Part shown: in pieces, positions 55,424 to 64,000 of the stretch
Position numbering within the stretch: position 1 is the first letter of the stretch
How the letters are laid out: every line of letters begins with the position of its first letter
Source of the DNA: Pseudomonas bubulae
GTDB taxonomy: Bacteria > Pseudomonadota > Gammaproteobacteria > Pseudomonadales > Pseudomonadaceae
Assembly (NCBI RefSeq): GCF_037023725.1
Contig: NZ_CP146077.1
Location: 1,463,001 to 1,527,000, forward strand
Direction of reading: 5' to 3'
Length of the DNA: 64,000 nt
The notes under the pieces: generated by a model
Seen by the model: the letters and a program-made list of their open reading frames with translations, nothing else
Told to the model about the DNA's origin: nothing
Databases searched by the model: none
Made by a program: the position numbers and the translations under genes

Positions 55424-55556
55424 TTTGTGGGGTGAGTCTCTTGCAAAACTGTTTGTATGGGCTGCTGGCGCTGGATTTAACGGTCGTTGATTGAGGTCGC
55501 TGCGCTCATTTTTGCAAGAGTCTTATGTCTTGGTTTTTATCGGCTCGTCCTGATGA

Positions 55557-56801
<1,245 letters not shown>

Positions 56802-56821
56802 TTCGTTGCAGTAAACTACAG

Positions 56822-56844
56822 CGCCGCTCAATGAGCGGCGTTTT
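56822..56844 (+). terminator. Short terminator after obg
   Basis: CGCCGCTC-AAT-GAGCGGCG stem followed by TTTT, 20 bases after the obg stop. Confidence 0.85.
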
Positions 56845-56924
56845 AGCATCTACGATTTGGTAATCAAAAATAATTCCATGGGTGGCGCTCGGTCGCGCTG
56901 CTCTCAGGCATAGGTTGGATGATG

Positions 56925-58043
56925 ATGCGGAGCAAGGTGACGGGTGCGCAGCGCTGGGTCGTGAAGATCGGCAGCGCGTTGCTGACAGCGGATGGCAAGG
57001 GCCTGGATCGCGCGGCGATGGGCGTTTGGGTTGAACAGATGGTGGCGTTGCACGAGGCTGGCGTAGAGCTGGTGCTGGTGTCTTCGGGTGCGGTTGCGGC
57101 CGGAATGAGCCGCTTGGGCTGGACGGTGCGACCGAGTGCCATGCACGAGCTGCAAGCTGCTGCGGCTATTGGTCAGATGGGGTTGGTGCAGGCCTGGGAG
57201 TCGAGCTTTGCCGAGCATTCCCGGCATACCGCGCAGATCCTGCTGACCCATGACGATCTGTCTGATCGCAAACGCTACCTCAATGCCCGCAGCACCCTGC
57301 GTGCGCTGGTGGAATTGGGCGTGATCCCGGTCATCAATGAAAATGACACGGTGGTCACGGACGAAATCCGCTTCGGTGACAACGATACGCTGGCCGCGTT
57401 GGTGGCTAATCTGGTCGAGGCTGATCTGCTGGTGATCCTGACCGATCGCGACGGCATGTTTGATGCTGATCCGCGCAACAATCCTGATGCCAAGATGATC
57501 TACGAGGCGCGTGCCGATGATCCGGCGCTGGATGCAGTGGCAGGCGGTACCGGTGGTGCGTTGGGGCGTGGCGGCATGCAGACCAAGTTGCGTGCGGCGC
57601 GCCTGGCGGCGCGTTCCGGTGCGCACACGATCATTGTGGGTGGGCGTCTGGAGCGGGTGCTGGATCGTCTCAAGGCGGGCGAGCGAATGGGTACCTTGCT
57701 GTCCCCGGAGCGTGGCCTGCTGGCTGCGCGCAAGCAGTGGCTGGCCGGGCACTTGCAGACCCGTGGCACGCTGGTGCTGGATGAAGGCGCTGTGGCGGCC
57801 TTGTCCAAGGGCAATAAAAGCCTGTTGCCTGTAGGGGTCAAGGCGGTTCAGGGCGGTTTCCGTCGTGGCGAGATGGTGGTGTGCGTCGCGCCGGACGGGC
57901 GGGAGATCGCTCGTGGCCTGGCGAACTACAGTGCTGCCGAGGCGCAAAAAATTATCGGGCAATCGTCGGATGCGATTGTCGGTTTGTTGGGTTATATGGC
58001 GGAACCTGAGCTGGTTCATCGCGATAACCTGATTCTGGTTTGA
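56925..58043 (+). CDS. proB: Glutamate 5-kinase
   Basis: 372 residues from the third of three adjacent ATGs (56919, 56922, 56925), chosen because the AGG site is ten bases upstream and the length fits Pseudomonas ProB. Amino-acid kinase domain ([44 protein letters not shown]) and C-terminal PUA domain (about 275-372). First step of proline synthesis, feedback-inhibited by proline. proA is elsewhere. creA follows 14 bases after its stop. Confidence 0.95.
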   Translation: MRSKVTGAQRWVVKIGSALLTADGKGLDRAAMGVWVEQMVALHEAGVELVLVSSGAVAAGMSRLGWTVRPSAMHELQAAAAIGQMGLVQAWESSFAEHSRHTAQILLTHDDLSDRKRYLNARSTLRALVELGVIPVINENDTVVTDEIRFGDNDTLAALVANLVEADLLVILTDRDGMFDADPRNNPDAKMIYEARADDPALDAVAGGTGGALGRGGMQTKLRAARLAARSGAHTIIVGGRLERVLDRLKAGERMGTLLSPERGLLAARKQWLAGHLQTRGTLVLDEGAVAALSKGNKSLLPVGVKAVQGGFRRGEMVVCVAPDGREIARGLANYSAAEAQKIIGQSSDAIVGLLGYMAEPELVHRDNLILV

Positions 58044-58057
58044 ATTTGAGGTGTGGT

Positions 58058-58519
58058 ATGCGCTTGATTGGCGGTTTATTGGGTTTGATGTTGGCGATGC
58101 CGCTAATGGCCTCGGCGGAAGAAATTGGCTCGGTGTCGACGGTCTTCAAATTTGTCGGGCCTAATGATCGTATCGTCGTAGAAGCATTCGATGATCCCAA
58201 GGTAGATGGCGTGACTTGCTACCTTTCTCGTGCCAAGACGGGTGGCATGAAAGGTGGTCTGGGTTTGGCTGAAGATCGCGCCGAGGCGTCGATTGCCTGC
58301 CGTCAGACCGGGCCGATCAGCTTCAAGGGTGACCTGAAAGAGGGTGATGAGGTGTTCAAGGAGCGGACTTCGCTGGTCTTCAAGACCATGCAGGTGGTGC
58401 GTTTCCTGGATAAAAAGCGCAATACGCTGGTGTATCTGGTGTACAGCGACCGTCTAATTGAAGGTAGCCCGCAGAATGCGGTGACGGCAATTCCGATTTT
58501 GCCGTGGCCACACGAGTAA
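58058..58519 (+). CDS. creA: CreA-family secreted protein
   Basis: 153 residues from the ATG at 58058 with TTGAGGTG upstream. Signal peptide about 1-20 (ending ASA-EEI). CreA domain with [20 protein letters not shown] and the paired cysteines (VTCYL, IACRQ). Periplasmic, function unknown although the family is widespread. Linked to proB, as in P. aeruginosa. Confidence 0.93.
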   Translation: MRLIGGLLGLMLAMPLMASAEEIGSVSTVFKFVGPNDRIVVEAFDDPKVDGVTCYLSRAKTGGMKGGLGLAEDRAEASIACRQTGPISFKGDLKEGDEVFKERTSLVFKTMQVVRFLDKKRNTLVYLVYSDRLIEGSPQNAVTAIPILPWPHE

Positions 58520-58529
58520 CGGTCTTCAA

Positions 58530-58556
58530 GAAAAGCCGCGCTGGTCGCGGCTTTTT
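58530..58556 (+). terminator. Rho-independent terminator after proB-creA
   Basis: AAAAGCCGCG-CTGGT-CGCGGCTTTTT stem-loop with T run, directly downstream of the creA stop. Confidence 0.93.
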
Positions 58557-58578
58557 ATTGTGCGGATTTTACCGGCTC

Positions 58579-58725
58579 TGTAGCAGCTGCCGAAGGAACG
58601 AGGCTGCGTTCGGCGGCGGAGCCGTCGTAAAACCGGGTTTTGCTGTGTGTCAGACAAGCTTGGGTTTGAATATTTGCGGTCGCTGCGCAACCGAACGCAG
58701 CCTCGTTCCTTCGGCAGCTGCTACA
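58579..58725. repeat. 35-bp perfect inverted repeat of a second family, 77-bp spacer
   Basis: Arm TGTAGCAGCTGCCGAAGGAA (58579-58613, first 20 bases given) and its exact complement (58691-58725). The sequence differs from the GTGGGAGC family. I recall such GTAGCAGCTGCCGAAGG units as a common Pseudomonas repeat. They lie in the 274-base stretch between creA and rpsT, which has no gene. Confidence 0.85.
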
Positions 58726-58751
58726 AGGGTGTCGCTTAAATCGCAGGCAAT

Positions 58752-58779
58752 AAAAAACCGACCCTAAGGTCGGTTTTTT
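58752..58779. terminator. Bidirectional terminator after rpsT
   Basis: AAAAAACCGACC-CTAA-GGTCGGTTTTTT: a stem with A and T tracts on both sides, before the rpsT stop on the minus strand. Confidence 0.94.
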
Positions 58780-58793
58780 AAAAAGCTTATCGC

Positions 58794-59072
58794 TTAAGCA
58801 GCAGTCGCAAGGTTCAACGCCTTGACGTGGCCATTCAGGCGGCTCTTATGGCGAGCAGCTTTGTTCTTGTGGATGATACCTTTATCGGCCATACGGTCGA
58901 TAACAGGAACAGCCAGAACATAAGCAGCTTGCGCTTTAGCAGCGTCTTTTGCGTCGATGGCTTTAACTACATTCTTGATGTAGGTACGAACCATGGAACG
59001 CAGGCTGGCGTTGTGGCTGCGACGCTTCTCAGCCTGTTTTGCACGTTTTTTGGCGGAAGGTGTGTTGGCCAC
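58794..59072 (-). CDS. rpsT: 30S ribosomal protein S20
   Basis: 92 residues from a GTG start (59070-59072) after a GAGGAG site; the long frame running to 59567 is not real. [20 protein letters not shown] and the basic three-helix body are typical. E. coli rpsT also uses a weak start (TTG) and is autoregulated by S20, so the GTG may serve the same control. Convergent terminator downstream, sigma-70 promoter upstream. Confidence 0.96.
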   Translation of the reverse strand: MANTPSAKKRAKQAEKRRSHNASLRSMVRTYIKNVVKAIDAKDAAKAQAAYVLAVPVIDRMADKGIIHKNKAARHKSRLNGHVKALNLATAA

Positions 59073-59124
59073 CGTCGAGCTCCTCGAAAGACTTTTGGGA
59101 AATAACAAACAAAATAGGCCGCGA

Positions 59125-59153
59125 ATCATGCCGATGACGAGAACTCTTGTCAA
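59125..59153 (-). promoter_or_regulatory. Sigma-70 promoter of rpsT
   Basis: On the minus strand TTGACA (59148-59153), 17-base spacer, CATGAT (59125-59130). A perfect -35 and acceptable -10, about 50 bases before the GTG start. Confidence 0.75.
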
Positions 59154-59322
59154 GGGCGTTTGATGCGATCCGCTGAGTGGTGGATCGAGGCAGACGGGAT
59201 ATTTATTTCCGGCGCTTGACCTGTAAACTCGCGAGCTTGGCTCTGTGCTGTTGCGGCGCGCAGTATCGCATAAGTGGGCGCTTTGTTCGCCTGCTCTTTC
59301 TCTATAGGCAAAAACTCTTTCA

Positions 59323-60861
59323 ATGAATTTGCTCAAGTCGTTGGCTGCCGTCAGCTCAATCACCATGATTTCCAGGGTTCTGGGCTTCATTCGCGACACC
59401 ATTATTGCCCGTGCCTTCGGTGCCGGAATGGCCACGGATGCATTCTTTATTGCCTTCAAACTGCCAAACCTGCTGCGCAGGATCTTCGCCGAGGGCGCTT
59501 TTTCCCAGGCCTTTGTGCCGATTCTGGCTGAGTACAAAAGCCAGCAGGGCGAGGAGGCGACCCGCACTTTTGTCGCTTATGTCGCCGGGCTTTTGACCCT
59601 GGTGCTGGCCATTGTCACCGTGCTGGGCATGGTGGCGGCCCCCTGGGTCATCTGGGCAACGGCCCCGGGGTTCGCCACGACCCCTGAAAAATTCGAGCTC
59701 ACCAGCGACATGCTGCGGGTCACCTTCCCTTATATCCTGCTGATCTCGCTGTCATCCCTGGCGGGGGCGATCCTCAATACCTGGAACCGTTTTGCGGTGC
59801 CGGCCTTTGTGCCGACCCTGCTTAACGTCAGCATGATTGTGTTTGCGTTGTTCCTGACGCCGTATTTCGATCCGCCGGTGATGGCTCTGGGCTGGGCCGT
59901 GCTGGTGGGTGGTCTGGCGCAGTTGCTGTTTCAACTGCCACACCTGAAAAAGATCGGCATGCTGGTGCTGCCAAGGCTCAATTTGCGCGATACCGGCGTG
60001 TGGCGGGTGATGAAACAGATGCTGCCAGCCATCCTTGGGGTCTCGGTCAGTCAGATCTCTCTGATCATCAATACGATATTTGCCTCATTCCTTGTGGCTG
60101 GATCGGTGTCATGGATGTACTACGCGGACCGTCTAATGGAGTTGCCTTCAGGAGTGCTGGGGGTGGCGCTGGGCACCATCCTGCTGCCAACCCTGTCCAA
60201 GACCTACGCCAACAAAGACCGTCAGGAGTATTCGCGTATTCTCGACTGGGGCTTGCGCCTGTGTTTTGTGCTGGTGCTTCCATGTTCCCTGGCGCTGGCC
60301 ATCCTGTCCGAGCCGCTTACCGTTTCGCTATTCCAGTACGGCCAGTTCACGGCGCTGGATGCGGCCATGACCCAGCGTGCATTGATCGCTTATTCGCTGG
60401 GCCTGCTCGGAATCATCATTATCAAGGTGTTGGCGCCAGGCTTTTATGCACAGCAAAACATTCGCACGCCAGTCAAAATAGCGGTATTCACCCTGGTGGT
60501 GACGCAGTTGCTCAACCTGGTCTTTATCGTTCCGTTGCAGCATGCGGGGCTGGCGTTGGCCATCAGCGTAGGCGCCTGTATCAATGCCGGGCTGCTGTTC
60601 TGGCAGTTGCGCCGGCAAAAGCTGTTTGTCGCCCAGCCGGGCTGGACCAAATACCTGTTCAAGCTGGTGCTGGCCGTAGCCGTGATGTCGGCGGTATTGC
60701 TGGGCTTGATGCACCTGATGCCGGCCTGGGATCACGGCAATATGCTGGAGCGCTTTATTCGTCTGGGCGGCTTGGTTGTCGCGGGCGTGCTGGCGTATTT
60801 CGGTATGCTGCTGCTGTTGGGGCTGCGTTTGAAGGATTTCGCCCGCAAGTCACTTATGTAA
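59323..60861 (+). CDS. murJ: Lipid II flippase MurJ (MviN)
   Basis: 512 residues, fourteen membrane helices of the MOP superfamily. Start [20 protein letters not shown] and [15 protein letters not shown] are classic; [19 protein letters not shown] completes the helix 1-2 region. Flips undecaprenyl-linked peptidoglycan precursor across the inner membrane and is essential. Weak ribosome site. Divergent from rpsT. Confidence 0.96.
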   Translation: MNLLKSLAAVSSITMISRVLGFIRDTIIARAFGAGMATDAFFIAFKLPNLLRRIFAEGAFSQAFVPILAEYKSQQGEEATRTFVAYVAGLLTLVLAIVTVLGMVAAPWVIWATAPGFATTPEKFELTSDMLRVTFPYILLISLSSLAGAILNTWNRFAVPAFVPTLLNVSMIVFALFLTPYFDPPVMALGWAVLVGGLAQLLFQLPHLKKIGMLVLPRLNLRDTGVWRVMKQMLPAILGVSVSQISLIINTIFASFLVAGSVSWMYYADRLMELPSGVLGVALGTILLPTLSKTYANKDRQEYSRILDWGLRLCFVLVLPCSLALAILSEPLTVSLFQYGQFTALDAAMTQRALIAYSLGLLGIIIIKVLAPGFYAQQNIRTPVKIAVFTLVVTQLLNLVFIVPLQHAGLALAISVGACINAGLLFWQLRRQKLFVAQPGWTKYLFKLVLAVAVMSAVLLGLMHLMPAWDHGNMLERFIRLGGLVVAGVLAYFGMLLLLGLRLKDFARKSLM

Positions 60862-60979
60862 GCTAATGACGGGTCAGACGTCGATTTTGTCGAATTGACC
60901 CGATTTGCCTTGCGCTGTTGCCTGTCGTACTGGGCCGGGTGTGGTTATAATCGACCACTTTATGAGCAAGAAGCGCGTT

Positions 60980-61930
60980 ATGCAGCTGGTTCTAGGCCTT
61001 CACAATCTGCGGCCCCAGCATCGGGGCTGTGTCGCCACTATTGGCAACTTTGACGGTGTACACCGTGGTCACCAGGCTATCCTGGGCCGGCTGCGTGAGC
61101 GTGCACTGGAGTTGGGCGTGCCCAGCTGCGTGGTGATTTTCGAGCCGCAGCCGCGCGAATTCTTCGCCCCGGATACGGCTCCTGCACGTCTGGCCCGGTT
61201 GCGCGACAAGCTGCAACTGCTGGCAGACGCCGGAGTCGACCGGGTGCTGTGCCTGGCGTTCAATCAACGTCTGTGCAAGCTCAGCGCCGCCGAATTCGTC
61301 GATACCATTCTGGTCGACGGCCTGGGCGTGCAGCATCTGGAGGTCGGTGACGACTTCCGTTTTGGCTGCGATCGCGTCGGCGATTTTGACTTTTTGCAGC
61401 AGGCTGGCCAGATGCAGGGTTTCACCGTCGAGGCGGCGCAAACGGTTGAGCTTGATGGCGTACGCATCAGCAGCACCAAGGTGCGTGATGCTCTGGCCAG
61501 TGCCGACTTCTCCCTGGCAGAGCGTTTGCTGGGGCGCCCTTTTCAAATCGCTGGCCGGGTATTGCACGGGCAAAAACTGGCGCGCCAGTTGGGCACGCCG
61601 ACCGCCAATATCCAGCTCAAGCGTCGTCGTGTGCCGTTGACCGGGGTGTACCTGGCCAGCGTCGAGATCGACGGTAAAACCTGGCCCGGCGTCGCCAATA
61701 TCGGCGTGCGGCCAACCGTAGCAGGGGATGGCAGCGCCCATCTTGAAGTACATCTGTTGGATTTCGCCGGCGATCTGTATGGTCGGCGTTTGAACGTGGC
61801 ATTCCACCACAAGCTGCGTGATGAGCAGCGTTTCGCCTCCCTGGAGGCGCTCAAGACGGCGATCAATGCGGACGTCGCCGCCGCCCGAGCCTTTTGGCTG
61901 GGTCAACCGCTTAAAAAGAGCCTGAAATGA
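60980..61930 (+). CDS. ribF: Bifunctional riboflavin kinase/FMN adenylyltransferase
   Basis: 316 residues from the ATG at 60980; starts at 60905 or 60962 are possible but the family begins [17 protein letters not shown]-terminal FAD synthetase with [11 protein letters not shown] and [12 protein letters not shown]-terminal riboflavin kinase with [16 protein letters not shown] and GTPTANI. Makes FMN and FAD. The stop overlaps the ileS start (ATGA), so they are coupled. Confidence 0.95.
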   Translation: MQLVLGLHNLRPQHRGCVATIGNFDGVHRGHQAILGRLRERALELGVPSCVVIFEPQPREFFAPDTAPARLARLRDKLQLLADAGVDRVLCLAFNQRLCKLSAAEFVDTILVDGLGVQHLEVGDDFRFGCDRVGDFDFLQQAGQMQGFTVEAAQTVELDGVRISSTKVRDALASADFSLAERLLGRPFQIAGRVLHGQKLARQLGTPTANIQLKRRRVPLTGVYLASVEIDGKTWPGVANIGVRPTVAGDGSAHLEVHLLDFAGDLYGRRLNVAFHHKLRDEQRFASLEALKTAINADVAAARAFWLGQPLKKSLK

Positions 61931-64000
61931 CCGACTACAAAGCCACGCTAAACCTCCCGGACACCGCCTTCCCAATGAAGGCCGGCCTGCCACAGCGCGA
62001 ACCGCAAATTTTGCAGCGCTGGGACAGCATTGGCCTGTACGGGAAGTTGCGCGAGATTGGCAAGGATCGTCCGAAGTTCGTACTTCACGACGGTCCTCCG
62101 TACGCCAACGGCACTATCCATATCGGTCATGCGCTGAACAAGATTCTGAAAGACATGATCATCCGCTCCAAGACCCTGTCGGGTTTTGACGCGCCGTATG
62201 TGCCGGGCTGGGATTGCCATGGTTTGCCGATTGAACACAAGGTCGAAGTGACCCACGGTAAAAACCTGAGCGCGGATAAAACCCGCGAGCTGTGCCGTGC
62301 CTACGCCACCGAGCAGATCGAGGGGCAGAAGTCCGAGTTCATCCGTCTGGGTGTGCTGGGTGATTTCGCCAACCCGTACAAGACCATGGACTTCAAAAAC
62401 GAAGCCGGTGAAATCCGTGCTTTGGCTGAGATCGTCAAGGGCGGTTTTGTGTTCAAGGGCCTCAAGCCGGTGAACTGGTGCTTCGATTGCGGTTCGGCCC
62501 TGGCTGAAGCTGAAGTTGAATACCAGGACAAGAAGTCTGCGGCCATCGACGTTGCCTTCCCGGTTGCCGACGAAGCCAGGCTGGCCGAGGCCTTTGGCCT
62601 GGCGGCACTGAGCAAACCTGCTTCGATCGTGATCTGGACCACCACCCCGTGGACCATTCCGGCCAACCAGGCGCTTAACGTACACCCGGAATTCACCTAC
62701 GCGCTGGTCGACGTGGGCGACAAGTTGCTGGTACTGGCTGAAGAGCTGGTCGAATCGAGTCTGGCGCGTTACAACCTGCAGGGTTCGGTCATCGCCACCA
62801 CCACTGGCTCAGCGCTTGAACTGATCAACTTCCGTCACCCGTTCTATGACCGTCTGTCGCCTGTTTATCTGGCCGACTACGTTGAGCTGGGTGCTGGCAC
62901 TGGTGTGGTTCACTCGGCTCCAGCCTACGGCGTAGACGACTTCGTGACCTGCAAAGCCTATGGCATGGTCAACGACGACATCATCAACCCGGTGCAAAGC
63001 AATGGCGTTTACGTGCCGTCGCTGGAGTTCTTCGGTGGCCAGTTCATCTGGAAGGCCAACCAGAACATCATCGACAAGCTGATCGAAGTCGGTTCGCTGA
63101 TGTTCACCGAGACCATCAGCCACAGCTATATGCACTGCTGGCGCCACAAGACGCCGCTGATCTACCGTGCCACCGCCCAGTGGTTTATCGGTATGGACAA
63201 GCAGCCGACTGATGGCGATACCTTGCGCACCCGTGCGCTGCAAGCGATCGAAGACACCCAGTTCGTTCCGGCCTGGGGTCAGGCGCGCCTGCACTCGATG
63301 ATCGCCAACCGCCCGGACTGGTGCATCTCGCGTCAACGCAACTGGGGCGTGCCGATCCCGTTTTTCCTGAACAAGGAAAGCGGCGAGCTGCACCCGCGCA
63401 CCGTCGAAATGATGGAAGAAGTGGCCAAGCGCGTTGAAGTCGAAGGCATCGAGGCGTGGTTCAAGCTGGATGCTGCCGAGCTGCTGGGCGACGAAGCGCC
63501 GCTGTACGACAAGATCAGCGATACCCTGGATGTATGGTTCGATTCGGGCACCACGCACTGGCATGTTCTGCGCGGTTCGCACCCGATGGGTCACGAGACC
63601 GGCCCGCGTGCCGACCTCTACCTTGAAGGCTCCGACCAGCACCGTGGCTGGTTCCACTCGTCGTTGCTGACCGGTTGCGCCATCGACAACCACGCTCCGT
63701 ACCGCGAGCTGCTGACCCACGGTTTTACCGTGGACGAAGCGGGCCGCAAGATGTCCAAGTCGCTGGGCAACGTGATTGCACCGCAAAAGGTCAACGACAC
63801 CCTGGGCGCCGACATCATGCGTCTGTGGGTTGCCTCGACCGACTACTCGGGCGAAATCGCGGTTTCCGACCAGATCCTGCAGCGCAGTGCGGACGCCTAC
63901 CGACGTATCCGCAATACCGCACGCTTCCTGCTGTCGAACCTGACCGGTTTCAATCCAGCCACCGACATCCTGCCTGCCGAAGAAATGCTGGCACTGGACC
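61927..64000 (+). CDS. ileS: Isoleucyl-tRNA synthetase, C-terminus beyond window
   Basis: Frame open from the ATG at 61927 to the end of the window, 691 codons and one base, so about 250 residues of the usual 940 are missing. HIGH motif at 65-68 ([11 protein letters not shown]) and KMSKS at 608-612 ([10 protein letters not shown]). The CP1 editing domain lies between them ([14 protein letters not shown]). Class I synthetase; it edits valine in this domain. Upstream ribF overlap and expected downstream lspA are the standard order. Confidence 0.97.
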   Translation, partial: MTDYKATLNLPDTAFPMKAGLPQREPQILQRWDSIGLYGKLREIGKDRPKFVLHDGPPYANGTIHIGHALNKILKDMIIRSKTLSGFDAPYVPGWDCHGLPIEHKVEVTHGKNLSADKTRELCRAYATEQIEGQKSEFIRLGVLGDFANPYKTMDFKNEAGEIRALAEIVKGGFVFKGLKPVNWCFDCGSALAEAEVEYQDKKSAAIDVAFPVADEARLAEAFGLAALSKPASIVIWTTTPWTIPANQALNVHPEFTYALVDVGDKLLVLAEELVESSLARYNLQGSVIATTTGSALELINFRHPFYDRLSPVYLADYVELGAGTGVVHSAPAYGVDDFVTCKAYGMVNDDIINPVQSNGVYVPSLEFFGGQFIWKANQNIIDKLIEVGSLMFTETISHSYMHCWRHKTPLIYRATAQWFIGMDKQPTDGDTLRTRALQAIEDTQFVPAWGQARLHSMIANRPDWCISRQRNWGVPIPFFLNKESGELHPRTVEMMEEVAKRVEVEGIEAWFKLDAAELLGDEAPLYDKISDTLDVWFDSGTTHWHVLRGSHPMGHETGPRADLYLEGSDQHRGWFHSSLLTGCAIDNHAPYRELLTHGFTVDEAGRKMSKSLGNVIAPQKVNDTLGADIMRLWVASTDYSGEIAVSDQILQRSADAYRRIRNTARFLLSNLTGFNPATDILPAEEMLALD

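Noticed and set aside
58794..59567. Long frame containing rpsT
   Set aside because: The S20 sequence begins at the GTG at 59072 after a GAGGAG site; upstream codons cross the promoter and the start of murJ.

Overview
The window reads as a chromosomal segment of a Pseudomonas in the fluorescens/fragi lineage. Evidence: moderately high G+C, many short REP palindromes with a GTGGGAGC(G/A)(G/A)GC core, a cioAB cyanide-insensitive oxidase, katB-ankB, morA, and gene order from ileS back to the Fpr-type reductase that follows, in reverse, the P. aeruginosa order as I remember it (about PA4560 to PA4615). I see no rRNA, tRNA, CRISPR array, transposase or phage gene.

Region 1 (1-5.1 kb) is a small catabolic cluster. 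A DMT permease (cut by the window edge) and an anion:cation MFS transporter diverge from a fused 3-dehydroshikimate dehydratase (quiC1 type) and a TetR-like regulator, which suggests uptake and breakdown of shikimate/quinate-type compounds. Region 2 (5.1-15 kb) is a complete heme-hemophore locus, hasI-hasS-hasR-hasA-hasD-hasE-hasF: ECF sigma factor, FecR-type anti-sigma, TonB receptor with an STN signalling domain, secreted hemophore, and its dedicated type I secretion system. Two Fur-box-like sites and a REP pair between hasA and hasD suggest how it is tuned.

Region 3 (15-26.3 kb) holds trmA with a purine permease, a small secreted protein, an MFS exporter, the cioA-cioB-DUF2474 oxidase operon behind a perfect ANR/FNR box, rlmG, a low-GC LuxR solo with an 11+11 bp palindrome upstream, fpr and mscL. 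Region 4 (26.5-36 kb) is periplasmic catalase with its ankyrin partner, radA, a pyruvate-transport-type cstA/yjiX/yjiA operon with a Crc/Hfq-like motif at the cstA start, an AT-rich orphan gene, and glyA. Region 5 (36-49.4 kb) has morA (GGDEF-EAL), ettA, gdhA, a three-gene DUF3015-DUF4105-chorismate mutase operon, and a Lon-like protease followed by a PA4575-type small gene. Region 6 (49.3-64 kb) is a lipoprotein, yqhA, fklB, a small Fur-box gene, yjdM, ispB, and the conserved rplU-rpmA-obg, proB-creA, rpsT, murJ, ribF-ileS block; ileS runs off the end.

Most of the window is core genome. The least explained parts are the LuxR solo with its palindrome, the orphan gene at 33.8-34.4 kb, the DUF4105 protein with a candidate His/Cys dyad joined to a barrel-like C-terminus, the possible leader peptide and hairpin before the PA4575-type gene, and the divergent hemophore HasA with its lengthened heme loop.
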